Source: JACQXM01 sp964569425 (GTDB taxonomy: Bacteria; Planctomycetota; Phycisphaerae; UBA1845). From it: DNA of 8,162 nt. Position 1 is the stretch's first letter. Each line of letters opens with the position of its first letter. Below are positions 1-6,583 of this stretch, piece after piece. The notes below the pieces were generated by a model, which searched no databases, was not told where the DNA came from, and saw nothing but the letters and a program-made list of their open reading frames with translations. The stretch lies in the NCBI GenBank assembly GCA_964569425.1, contig CAZMVD010000161.1, positions 1 to 8,162 on the forward strand. Reading direction: 5' to 3'. Position numbers and translations under genes: made by a program.

Positions 1-1
1 C

Positions 2-247
2 ACCCGGCGGCGCGAGACCGACGACGTAGACACCGTCGAAATCGTCCTCGACCGCCCGCTGCCCAACAACCAGCGCACCCGCTTCACCTTCACCGACGCC
101 GCCGGCTCCCAACACATCGACTACGACTTCCGCGAACCGGTGCCGCCCGTTCCGGCGATGGGTACCGCCGGTTCCCTGCTGACGGGGGGCGTGATTGTCC
201 TCGCGGGCATTTTCGCGTTACGGCGCCGAATTAAGAATGGGGAATAG
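2..247 (+). CDS. 3' end of an exported protein with an IPTL/PEP-CTERM-like C-terminal anchor (partial)
   Basis: The reading frame starting at base 2 is open to a TAG at 245-247 and gives the last 81 residues of a protein whose start lies outside the window. The visible part is a hydrophilic, probably beta-rich segment (VDTVEIVLDRPLPNNQRTRF), then a Pro-rich linker and PVPAMGTAG (residues 49-57), a hydrophobic stretch (about 58-73) and a basic RRR cluster (74-76) followed by a short tail. That motif, helix and basic-tail order is the layout of PEP-CTERM/IPTL-CTERM sorting signals, which tether secreted proteins to the inner membrane for exosortase- or archaeosortase-like processing. The tryptophan usual in IPTL-type signals is missing, so a plain C-terminal membrane anchor is the alternative. 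The catalytic or binding function of the missing N-terminal part cannot be judged. The stop codon lies inside a GAATAGC repeat. Confidence 0.7.
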   Translation, partial: TRRRETDDVDTVEIVLDRPLPNNQRTRFTFTDAAGSQHIDYDFREPVPPVPAMGTAGSLLTGGVIVLAGIFALRRRIKNGE

Positions 248-393
248 CGAATAGCGAATGAATAGAAAGGCACGAAGCCACGGGGCCACGAAGGCACGAA
301 GAAAAAGCCGAGGCGTCGAAACGACTGACCGGCAGTCTCTGACCACCAATCGACATTCGACAATCGCCAATCGACAATGAACAATCGCCAATC
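242..393. repeat. Intergenic tract of three short degenerate repeat families
   Basis: Between the anchored protein and the glycosyltransferase lie three consecutive low-complexity blocks. GAATAGC is repeated from 242 to 265, exactly twice and then degenerate. AGGCACGAAG occurs at 268-277 and 292-301 around CCACGGGGCCACGAAGG-like copies. Permutations of CAATCGAC/CAATCGCC run from 346 to 393. Units are 7-10 nt and the copies are imperfect. Similar 'cacgaaggcacgaag' and 'caatcgacaatcg' filler is, from general familiarity, common between planctomycete genes. No gene, CRISPR-type spacing or clear promoter is visible here. The promoter for the downstream cassette presumably lies in or near this tract, but I cannot place it. 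Confidence 0.65.
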
Positions 394-424
394 CCCCCAT
401 GACCCATATCACCACTGAACCATA

Positions 425-1669
425 ATGGAGTCCGCTTCGCTCACCTGGCTGGTTCTGGGCATCGGCGTGCTCCTGCTGTGGGTGTGGCGGCTGGCCACGC
501 TGCGCGCCGTGTTGCGCCATCGCCAACTGCTGGGCGAAGCCGCGCCCGGCGACGCACCCGTCGCCATGCCGCGCGTGTCCATCGTCGTGGCGGCGCGAAA
601 CGAGCAGGACACCATCGGATCGTGTCTGGCCTCCCTCCTCCAGCAGCAGTACCCCGACTTCGAGGTCATCGCCGTCGACGATCGCAGCACCGACGCCACG
701 CCCCACATGCTGGAGCGATTACGCGACCAGTCATCCGGGCGATTGACGGTGATCTCGGTGCGCGAGTTGCCCGCGCGCTGGACCGGCAAGAACCACGCCA
801 TGCACCACGGCGTCGCCGCGGCGTCCGGCGACTGGCTGCTGTTGACCGACGCCGACTGCCGCCAGACCTCGCCGCATACAATCGCTCTGGCCGTGGGTGA
901 AGCCCTTCGCCGCGAACTCGATTTGCTCACCCTCACCCCTCGGCTCGACGCGCCCAGCGTGTGGGAGAAAATCACGCTCGCGCCCTGCACGGTGGCGCTG
1001 TTCATGTGGTTTCTGCCGCACCGGGCCAACGATCCGCACAGCCCGGTGGCCTATGCCAACGGCGCGTTTCTGCTGATTCGCCGCACCTGCTACGACGCCC
1101 TCGGCGGCCACCGGGCGGTGCGCGACGCGCTCAACGAGGACATCCGGCTTGCACGGCGTGCCAAGCAGGCCGGCTTTCGCTTGGCGGTGATGGATCAACA
1201 CGGGTTGTACCGCACACGCATGTACCCCACGCCCGGCGAGGCGTGGCGGGGGTGGAGTCGGATCTACTTCGGGTGCATCGAATCGCCCGCGCGGCTGCTG
1301 CTGACGGCCGCATCGACCGTGCTGCTGGGCCTGGGGCCGTGGGTGGGTTTGGTGGCGTGGGGGCTGATCGGATCGCGCTCGAATGCCGTGTCGGTCGGCG
1401 GCGCGCTGGTGGTGGCGGTCGTGTGGGGGCTCAGCGTGGTCATGCTGCAGGTTGCGGCCTGGCGCGTGCATGGCATGATGGGGCTGCCGCGGCGGTGGTC
1501 GGCGTGGTATGCGCTCGGCGTGATGGCGGCGGGTGCCATGCTCTTGCGTGCGGTGCTGCCGGCGCTGGGCGGGCTGGATATCACCTGGCGCGGCACGCGC
1601 TACCGGTTCAGCGCAGGGAGCCGGCAGGCGCCGGGTGACGACCCGGGAGATCAAGTGCCTCATGAGTGA
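425..1669 (+). CDS. Membrane-associated family 2 glycosyltransferase (HpnB/CrtQ-like)
   Basis: This 414-residue protein has the GT-A fold signatures of GT2 enzymes, which transfer a sugar from a nucleotide-activated donor. An N-terminal membrane helix (about 6-26) precedes the catalytic domain. PRVSIVVAARNEQDTI starts at residue 49, the nucleotide-binding DD pair is D85-D86, and TGKNHAM is at 120-126. The metal-binding DAD is D142-D144, NGAFLLIRR is at 212-220, and the likely catalytic base lies in NED (237-239). WRGWSR (274-279) sits where processive GT2 enzymes carry their QxxRW-like motif. Two or three further helices (about 291-315, 322-346, 358-380) complete the protein. The overall plan resembles the hopanoid-associated HpnB and carotenoid CrtQ-type transferases, but no hopanoid or carotenoid gene is nearby, so acceptor and donor are unknown. 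The start is the first ATG after the repeat tract; no clear Shine-Dalgarno precedes it. Its end overlaps the next gene by 8 nt. Confidence 0.88.
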   Translation: MESASLTWLVLGIGVLLLWVWRLATLRAVLRHRQLLGEAAPGDAPVAMPRVSIVVAARNEQDTIGSCLASLLQQQYPDFEVIAVDDRSTDATPHMLERLRDQSSGRLTVISVRELPARWTGKNHAMHHGVAAASGDWLLLTDADCRQTSPHTIALAVGEALRRELDLLTLTPRLDAPSVWEKITLAPCTVALFMWFLPHRANDPHSPVAYANGAFLLIRRTCYDALGGHRAVRDALNEDIRLARRAKQAGFRLAVMDQHGLYRTRMYPTPGEAWRGWSRIYFGCIESPARLLLTAASTVLLGLGPWVGLVAWGLIGSRSNAVSVGGALVVAVVWGLSVVMLQVAAWRVHGMMGLPRRWSAWYALGVMAAGAMLLRAVLPALGGLDITWRGTRYRFSAGSRQAPGDDPGDQVPHE

Positions 1670-2273
1670 CACTCCGGCGATGGACAGGGTCGGCGAGGCG
1701 GTCGACCTGCTGCGGCAGGAAGACCCCGCGGGCTGGCTGGATCTGTCCGGCTGGCGGCTGCCCGCGCTGGTGGGCGTGGCGGCGCTGCTGCTCTTCGCCT
1801 GGGTGCGGCACAAGGTGCGCCGCTGGCTGCGGCGGCGCCGCGGGGTGCTGCACCCCAATCTCCAGAAATACGGCGGCGCCGCCGGGGAACCGGATGAGAG
1901 GCTGACCGCGCAGCGCCGCGCCGAAGCCGCCCGCGTGGTCGCTACGTCCAGCGGCGCCGCGATCGCCGGGTACGAAATCATGGAACAGGTAGAGGCGGTC
2001 TTTGTGGACGGCTTCCGTCGCCCGGAAGAAGCGCTCGAAGGGCTCAAGGCGGTGGCCGCGATGAAGGGCGCCAACGCGGTGACCAACGTCCGTCACGAAC
2101 GCAACGCCTCCGGGCGGTGCAGCGCTTCGGGCGACGCGGTCATGGTGCGCAAGCTGTCGCGCGGCGGGTCGGCGGCGCCGCCCGGCCAAGAGGTTCTGGA
2201 TCAAAGTGCCCCGGCGGCAACGGGTGAACCGTCGAACCATGCACGCGACGGCGCCGGACCCGATCACCGGTGA
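1662..2273 (+). CDS. Membrane-anchored YbjQ-fold (PF01906-like, DUF74) domain protein
   Basis: The predicted product is 203 residues. A short cytoplasmic-type N-terminus is followed by one hydrophobic helix (about 33-49) and a strongly basic stretch (RHKVRRWLRRRR, 49-60), which suggests the C-terminal domain faces the cytoplasm. Residues 91-166 read as a YbjQ domain: RVVATSSGAAIAGYEIMEQVEAVFVD, then a helix with EEALEGLKAVAAMKGANAV, then NVRHERNASG and a final strand SGDAVMVRKL. This matches the family pattern of ATSxxxxGYEI, GADAVxxVR and GTAVxV. YbjQ proteins are small oligomeric cytosolic proteins labelled 'putative heavy-metal-binding', with no firmly established function. Family members are usually about 105 residues, so the anchor and a disordered tail (167-203) are extra. 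The ATG at 1662 is chosen because it overlaps the glycosyltransferase stop (ATGAGTGA), indicating translational coupling; an ATG at 1680 is possible. Confidence 0.72.
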   Translation: MSDTPAMDRVGEAVDLLRQEDPAGWLDLSGWRLPALVGVAALLLFAWVRHKVRRWLRRRRGVLHPNLQKYGGAAGEPDERLTAQRRAEAARVVATSSGAAIAGYEIMEQVEAVFVDGFRRPEEALEGLKAVAAMKGANAVTNVRHERNASGRCSASGDAVMVRKLSRGGSAAPPGQEVLDQSAPAATGEPSNHARDGAGPDHR

Positions 2274-2875
2274 CGAATATGGTGACTGACCCCGTACCAT
2301 CCGAAGTGACCACCCCGCCGGCCGCGCCGGCGGCGGATGCACCCGCGCCGCGCGCCTTCGCCACGGCCACCGGGTATGTGTTTCAGGGCGTGGGGCTGGT
2401 GCTGATCCTGGGGGCGTGTGGCATGTGGTGGCTGAGCGCGTGGTTTCTGCCGCCCTCGAATGAGAGAGTGACAGGCTGGTGGCAGCATCTGACGGGCGAC
2501 AACCTGCCCGCGGCGCTGTTCATGCTCGCGGTGCTCGGCGGCGTGGTGGGCGGGGCGGGCTTGAGCGCGGCCGGCTTCGGTTTGCAGGCGGAGTTGCCCC
2601 GCAGCGGCTGGGCGGCGCTGATTGTGACTGCGGCGCTGACGCTGGCCTATGGGCTGTTGGGACTGCTGCTCATGTTCCGGGCCGGGGCGTGGATCAGCGG
2701 CATTCTGGCGATCGGGGTGGCGCTGTTCATGGCGCTGCTGTTTTCGCTGGCGGTGCGCAGCACGCGGATTCTGCGGCGTTTTCCGCCGCCGCCCGACCAG
2801 AACCGGTTGACCGAGGAAGTCCTCGCGGATATCCGCCGCCAGCGTGACGAACGCCGCAAACAGTTCGACCTGTAG
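2270..2875 (+). CDS. Hypothetical four-helix membrane protein
   Basis: I do not recognise a family. The 201-residue product starts with a Pro/Ala-rich hydrophilic segment (1-30), followed by four likely membrane helices at about 36-60, 79-104, 113-136 and 141-163. It ends in a charged tail (NRLTEEVLADIRRQRDERRKQFDL, from 178) that probably forms a cytoplasmic helix. Only seven residues (REL-type charged or polar residues included) are obviously polar within the helix region, and no catalytic motif is visible. The GTG at 2270 overlaps the preceding stop (GTGA), giving a 4-nt overlap typical of coupled operon genes; an in-frame ATG at 2279 is an alternative start. Position suggests it works with the glycosyltransferase and the YbjQ-fold protein in the envelope, but that is inference. 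It is the last gene of the forward cassette and converges on the kinase gene 66 bp downstream. Confidence 0.7.
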   Translation: MTNMVTDPVPSEVTTPPAAPAADAPAPRAFATATGYVFQGVGLVLILGACGMWWLSAWFLPPSNERVTGWWQHLTGDNLPAALFMLAVLGGVVGGAGLSAAGFGLQAELPRSGWAALIVTAALTLAYGLLGLLLMFRAGAWISGILAIGVALFMALLFSLAVRSTRILRRFPPPPDQNRLTEEVLADIRRQRDERRKQFDL

Positions 2876-2896
2876 CGTTCTGGCGAGGGGACGTTT

Positions 2897-2922
2897 TCTT
2901 TGCGCACGCGCAATTGTTTCGC
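2897..2922 (+). terminator. Possible weak terminator hairpin between convergent genes
   Basis: TTGCGC-AC-GCGCAA at 2900-2913 is a perfect palindrome in the 66-bp gap between the forward cassette and the reverse kinase gene. It folds as about 5 bp with a 4-nt loop and is followed on the plus strand by a poor T-rich stretch (TTGTTT). The stem is short, and no U-tract serves the reverse gene, so the call rests mainly on position. Confidence 0.25.
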
Positions 2923-2941
2923 GTTCAATGCCCGTGAGCTG

Positions 2942-5581
2942 CTACGGGGTTTCTTCCGCCTTCAAACTTTCAGCGGGCGCGGCCTGCTCTTCCAGTGCTG
3001 CGAGCGCCCGGGCGGCTCCCCGCGTCCGCTCGTGGGCATCACCCAGCGACTGCTGGAAGATGGCCAGCGCCTCGGTCAGCGCCGCGGCTGCCGCGGCGCG
3101 ATCGCCCAGTTGTCGCCGACATTCACCCAGCCGCGCAAGATAGACGCCGAGGTACCAGTGCCCCGGGGGAAGAGCCGTTCGCGCGCCGCGCACGGCGGCG
3201 TCGAGATGGCTCCCGGCCTCGTCCATCTCGCGGCGTTCCAGCAGCAGACTGCCCAGTAGATAGTGCGACATGAGCGTGTCGGGGTGTGGTTCGCCCAGCG
3301 CCGCCAGGCGGGTCTCCAGCGCCTGGCGGTGCAGTGCCAGGGCTTCGTCACTGCGCCCGGACTGATTCAGCACGTTGGCCAGATTGGCCTGGGTCATCGC
3401 CACGCCGGGATGCGCTTCGCCCCGGAGTTTCACGTCCATCGCCAGCGACCGGCGGTACAACGCTTCGGCGCGATCGAGTTCGCCTTTGGCGCGGTGCACC
3501 GCGGCGAGGTTGTTCAGCGTAATCGCCACTTCCGGATGTTCCTCGCCGAGTGTGGCCGTCTTAATCGCCAGCGATTGCGTGAGCAGCGATTCCGCTTCGT
3601 CGTGGCGGCCGAGGTCACGCAGCACGATGGCCAGGTTGGACATGGTCGACGCGACGATGGGGTGGTCGGTCCCGCGCGCCTGCCGGTCGATGGCGAGCGA
3701 CTCACGATACAGCCGCTCCGCCTCCGCCGGCTTGCCTTGCGCGTTCATGAGGTTGGCGAGATTGTTCAGGCTGTTGGCCACCGATTCGTGGTGCGGCCCG
3801 TAACGTTCCCGGCGAATGGCCAGCGCCTCGCGATGGGCTTCCGCGCTGGCCGCATATTGGGCGCGATTGTGAAGCAGCACGCCCAGGTTGTTGAGAATCG
3901 TCGCCACATCCTCGTGATGGTTGCCGAGTTCGCGACGGCGAATCGCCAGCGCGGCGCGAAAGAGCAGCTCGGCTTCCTCCAGACGCCCGCGCTCCTGCAA
4001 GAGCCGGGCCAGCTTATTGAGCGCCTGCGATCGGTGCAGTTCGGCGGCGGCCGTTGCGCCGCCGTCGATCGCCACCGCGGCGCGCAGGTGCCGCTCTGCG
4101 TCGTCGTACCGCGCGATGGCGCGATAGGCATTGCCCAGCGTGGTTCGCAGGACGATCTCGGTTCCCGGCAGCGCGGCCAGCGCGCCGCTTTCCATTTCCG
4201 CGGCGGCGTGATCGAGCACCTCGCGCAGCGTGACATCGGGCCGCGCGGGGAAGCGCATAGGGTCGGCCGCGCCCAGCGTTTGCTGGAGAAAAGCGCTGAT
4301 GGCTTCGGCTTGTGATTGTCGCGCTTCGGCCTGTGACCGCGCTTCGGATTCCAGGTGTCGCGCCGCCACGGCCGCCGCCCGCTCGCGCTCCAGCCTTACG
4401 GCCAGCATGCCCGCCAACACGCCGGAGGCCAGCACAACCAGAATGATCGCTGCGGCCAGGACGAAGGGCAGCTTGTGCCGCTTGATGAGTTTGCGCAGTT
4501 GATAGCCCAGGGTCGGGGGGCGCGCCAGGATCGGCTCGTCGTGCAGCCAGCGCCGCAGGTCGGCCTGCAGCTCGGCCACGGTGGCGTAGCGCGCCGCCGG
4601 TTCCTTGGCCAGGCACTTCAGCAGGATGGTCTCCAGGTCGCCGCGCGCCGCAGCGGTGATTTGCGATGGCGCGAGCGGCGGCGCCGTGCAAATGACCTGC
4701 GCGCTTTTCACCAGGTTCCACGATTCCAGCGTGTACGGTAGCCGCCCGGTGACCATCTCGTAGAAAATCACCCCCAGCGCGTAAACGTCCGACCGGGCGT
4801 CGACGTCGGATGTGTCGCCACGGACCTGCTCGGGACTCATGTAGGGAATCGTTCCCGCCACTCGGTCCGGCTGGGTGACCAGGGATGACTCGCCGGTGTC
4901 ATCCTCACTCTCCAGCAGCCGTGCGAGGCCGAAGTCCAGCACCTTCGGCTGGCGCGCGGCATCGACCAGAATGTTGGACGGTTTGAGGTCGCAGTGCAAC
5001 ACGCCGCGCTGGTGGGCATAGGCCACCGCATCGCAAATGCGCTCGAAGAGCGCGGTTCGATCGCGCAGCGGCAGGTTCTCGCGCCGCGCGAACTCCATCA
5101 GCGGCACGCCTTCCACCCGCTCCATCGCGAAGTACGGACGACCTTCGGCCGTGCGCCCGGCTTCGTAAATCGCTGCGACGCCGGGGTGCTGCAAGCGTCC
5201 CAATGCGCGCACCTCACGGCGAAAGAGCCGCTCGCGGTGCGCCAGGCGTCCGATGGGCGCGTCGATGATTTTCACCGCGACCCGCCGGTCTGTTTCGTGC
5301 TGCCGGGCCTCCAGCACTACGCCCATGCCGCCGCGGCCCAGTTCGCGGACCACGTGGTATGCGCCGACGACGCTAGGTATCTCGGGTCGGGCGCTCGGCG
5401 GAGTGGAACCGCGGAGCGCGTCGCGCACCGCGCCCACCGAACTGAGGTTTTCCTGAACCTCGTCCAAGCGCCCGGAACACAGGTCGCAACTGGACAGGTG
5501 CGCGGAAATGGAGTTGCTGTCTGCGCGCGGCAGGTCGCCGGTGAGGTACTGTTCCAGTTCCAACAGGTCAGGACAGTTCAT
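2942..5581 (-). CDS. Transmembrane Hanks-type Ser/Thr protein kinase with anti-sigma-like zinc finger and kinesin-light-chain-type TPR array
   Basis: The product is 879 residues from the ATG at 5581. An N-terminal C3...H28-x3-C32-x2-C35 motif resembles the zinc finger of anti-sigma factors. The PknB-like catalytic domain (about 75-350) is complete: glycine loop GRGGMG (82-87), VAVK with K104, E123, catalytic HCD (196-198) with N203, DFG (216-218), SPE (249-251) and D265. One membrane helix (about 371-397) is followed by a charged, probably coiled segment and then TPRs from about 479 to 855, several in an exact 42-residue register with NNLA and LG..HP signatures. Topology places the kinase inside and the TPRs outside, as in a sensor kinase; its ligand and substrates are unknown. 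It lies downstream of an ECF sigma gene on the same strand (137 bp gap), suggesting a joint signalling role. A TTG at 5593 would add four residues; the ATG is preferred because GGACGG lies about 6 nt upstream and related kinases begin with an MNCP-like sequence. Confidence 0.9.
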   Translation of the reverse strand: MNCPDLLELEQYLTGDLPRADSNSISAHLSSCDLCSGRLDEVQENLSSVGAVRDALRGSTPPSARPEIPSVVGAYHVVRELGRGGMGVVLEARQHETDRRVAVKIIDAPIGRLAHRERLFRREVRALGRLQHPGVAAIYEAGRTAEGRPYFAMERVEGVPLMEFARRENLPLRDRTALFERICDAVAYAHQRGVLHCDLKPSNILVDAARQPKVLDFGLARLLESEDDTGESSLVTQPDRVAGTIPYMSPEQVRGDTSDVDARSDVYALGVIFYEMVTGRLPYTLESWNLVKSAQVICTAPPLAPSQITAAARGDLETILLKCLAKEPAARYATVAELQADLRRWLHDEPILARPPTLGYQLRKLIKRHKLPFVLAAAIILVVLASGVLAGMLAVRLERERAAAVAARHLESEARSQAEARQSQAEAISAFLQQTLGAADPMRFPARPDVTLREVLDHAAAEMESGALAALPGTEIVLRTTLGNAYRAIARYDDAERHLRAAVAIDGGATAAAELHRSQALNKLARLLQERGRLEEAELLFRAALAIRRRELGNHHEDVATILNNLGVLLHNRAQYAASAEAHREALAIRRERYGPHHESVANSLNNLANLMNAQGKPAEAERLYRESLAIDRQARGTDHPIVASTMSNLAIVLRDLGRHDEAESLLTQSLAIKTATLGEEHPEVAITLNNLAAVHRAKGELDRAEALYRRSLAMDVKLRGEAHPGVAMTQANLANVLNQSGRSDEALALHRQALETRLAALGEPHPDTLMSHYLLGSLLLERREMDEAGSHLDAAVRGARTALPPGHWYLGVYLARLGECRRQLGDRAAAAAALTEALAIFQQSLGDAHERTRGAARALAALEEQAAPAESLKAEETP
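3020..4147 (-). repeat. Tandem TPR-coding array (126-nt period) inside the kinase gene
   Basis: The region encodes about nine tetratricopeptide units. Units starting at kinase residues 561, 603, 645, 687, 729, 771 and 813 (ATG numbering) are each exactly 42 residues apart, so the DNA has a 126-nt coding period with diverged copies. Each central unit has the pattern LNNLA...G..DEAE.LYR.SLAI......G..HP.VA, the kinesin-light-chain (TPR_10/TPR_12) type used for protein-protein contacts. Copies have diverged enough that recombination between them is unlikely to be frequent. Confidence 0.8.
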
Positions 5582-5718
5582 GGCGCCGTCCAATCACCGG
5601 AGACTTTTTCTGAATTTCAATCGCGTAGAATCTCTGCCAGCGGCCGTTCGATTGCCTCGACGTTGATTGGTCGAAACGTGCAGCATTTTCTCACGAGATC
5701 GGGCATCGGGCCGACCCG

Positions 5719-6327
5719 TCACCCGTCCGAGGATGATTCGGTGTCATCGAACTCTTCGCGCAACTCGCGGACCCGCCTCAGGACGCGGTGTTTGGCGTTG
5801 TAAACGGCCTTGACTGGAATGCCCAGCTTGTCGGCGATGGATTGGGCGGGCTCGTCCGATTCGATGGCCAGGCGAAAGGCCTGGTAGGTGGCCGGTTCGA
5901 CCTCCTGTGCCACGCGGGTCAGGCAATGTTGCAGGAGCGTTTGCTCCCATTCCACGTCCCACGAGTGCGAGGCGGCGGTTTCGTCGGGCAGCTCGGCACA
6001 GGCGGCGGTATCGCCCGGGCTTATGGGTATTCGGGCCGCCTGGCGCGCCTGGGCGCGGCGGCGGTTCTGCGCCTGGCGCCAGGCGATGCCGAAGAGCCAG
6101 CGGCTCAGGCGGCCGCGGTCGCGGTCGTAACGACCCTGGCGATAGGCGGCGGCGAATTCGGCGAGGGTTTCCTGAGCGACTTCTTCAGCGTCCGGCTCGG
6201 CGAGCCCCAGGCGGCGGGCAAAGCGCACGATGGGCGCGCGGAAGGTATCGCTGAGGCGCAGCCAGGCGCCGCGGTTCTGAAAATCGCGCAGCCCGACGAG
6301 TATCGTGCTTGACGTGTGCCAATCCAT
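5719..6327 (-). CDS. ECF-type RNA polymerase sigma-70 factor
   Basis: This 202-residue protein contains only sigma regions 2 and 4, the ECF layout, and would direct RNA polymerase to a dedicated promoter set. Region 2 spans about 18-92: RFARRLGLAEPDAEEVAQETLAEF at 35-58 is the core-binding 2.1/2.2 segment, and the RDRGRLSRWLFGIAWRQAQNRRR stretch (69-91) is region 2.3/2.4. A linker (93-128) contains WDVEWEQ (123-129), a feature I associate with planctomycete ECF factors. Region 4 (about 130-192) has the helix-turn-helix PAQSIADKLGIPVKAVYNAKHRVLRRVREL (from 160). No separate anti-sigma gene is visible; the downstream kinase carries an anti-sigma-like zinc finger and could take that role. The acidic residues of region 2.2 (D47, E48, E49) are present, unlike EcfP-type factors that need phosphorylation to supply negative charge. 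The ATG at 6327 is preceded by a TATAAT box about 42 nt upstream but by no clear ribosome-binding site. Confidence 0.9.
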   Translation of the reverse strand: MDWHTSSTILVGLRDFQNRGAWLRLSDTFRAPIVRFARRLGLAEPDAEEVAQETLAEFAAAYRQGRYDRDRGRLSRWLFGIAWRQAQNRRRAQARQAARIPISPGDTAACAELPDETAASHSWDVEWEQTLLQHCLTRVAQEVEPATYQAFRLAIESDEPAQSIADKLGIPVKAVYNAKHRVLRRVRELREEFDDTESSSDG

Positions 6328-6368
6328 GGTTCGATCGGTCAGAATTCGGTTCGGCCCGACGCTGGACC

Positions 6369-6374
6369 ATTATA
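6369..6374 (-). promoter_or_regulatory. Candidate -10 box for the ECF sigma gene
   Basis: Read on the reverse strand, 6374-6369 is TATAAT, an exact sigma-70 -10 consensus in otherwise GC-rich DNA. It would start transcription about 35 nt before the sigma factor ATG. No good -35 is found at 16-18 nt (TCCTCA at 17 nt); a TTGGGT lies only 10 nt upstream. The match may therefore mark a promoter with a weak -35 or one that needs an activator. Confidence 0.4.
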
Positions 6375-6583
6375 GGCGAAACAAACCCAACTGAGGATGA
6401 GAAAATCGCTGCGGCGCGGGCGGCGGGTTTTTCGCGGACGCGAACGTTTGGGGCACGCCGTTCGCGCGGGCGAGCGACCCGATAACCGCGGCGCATGTCA
6501 CGCACGGGTCACAGCAGGGCGGTTTGCGCGGGGGAAGCGGATCGTCGGCGGAACTTGTGGAGCGCCGGCGCGTCTGATGGGCA

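Noticed and set aside
218..706. Reverse-strand open frame through the repeat tract with CRLAIVECRL-like peptides
   Set aside because: The periodic peptide is translation of the CAATCGAC-type repeats plus antisense glycosyltransferase sequence, not a real protein.
731..2086. Long reverse-strand open frame (451 codons) antisense to the glycosyltransferase and YbjQ genes
   Set aside because: Its translation is Arg/Pro/Ala/His-rich with no domain pattern and lies opposite two clear genes; it results from GC-rich codon use.
3263..4315. Forward open frame of 350 codons antisense to the TPR region
   Set aside because: It mirrors the repeating TPR codons of the reverse strand and has no independent motif.
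5582..5718. Separate anti-sigma gene or kinase promoter in the 137-bp gap between sigma factor and kinase
   Set aside because: The gap is too short for a gene and no convincing -35/-10 pair could be placed on the reverse strand; co-transcription with the sigma gene is simpler.
4994..5803. Forward open frame of 269 codons across the kinase start and the sigma 3' end
   Set aside because: It is antisense to catalytic kinase motifs and to the sigma region 4 end, with no domain signature.
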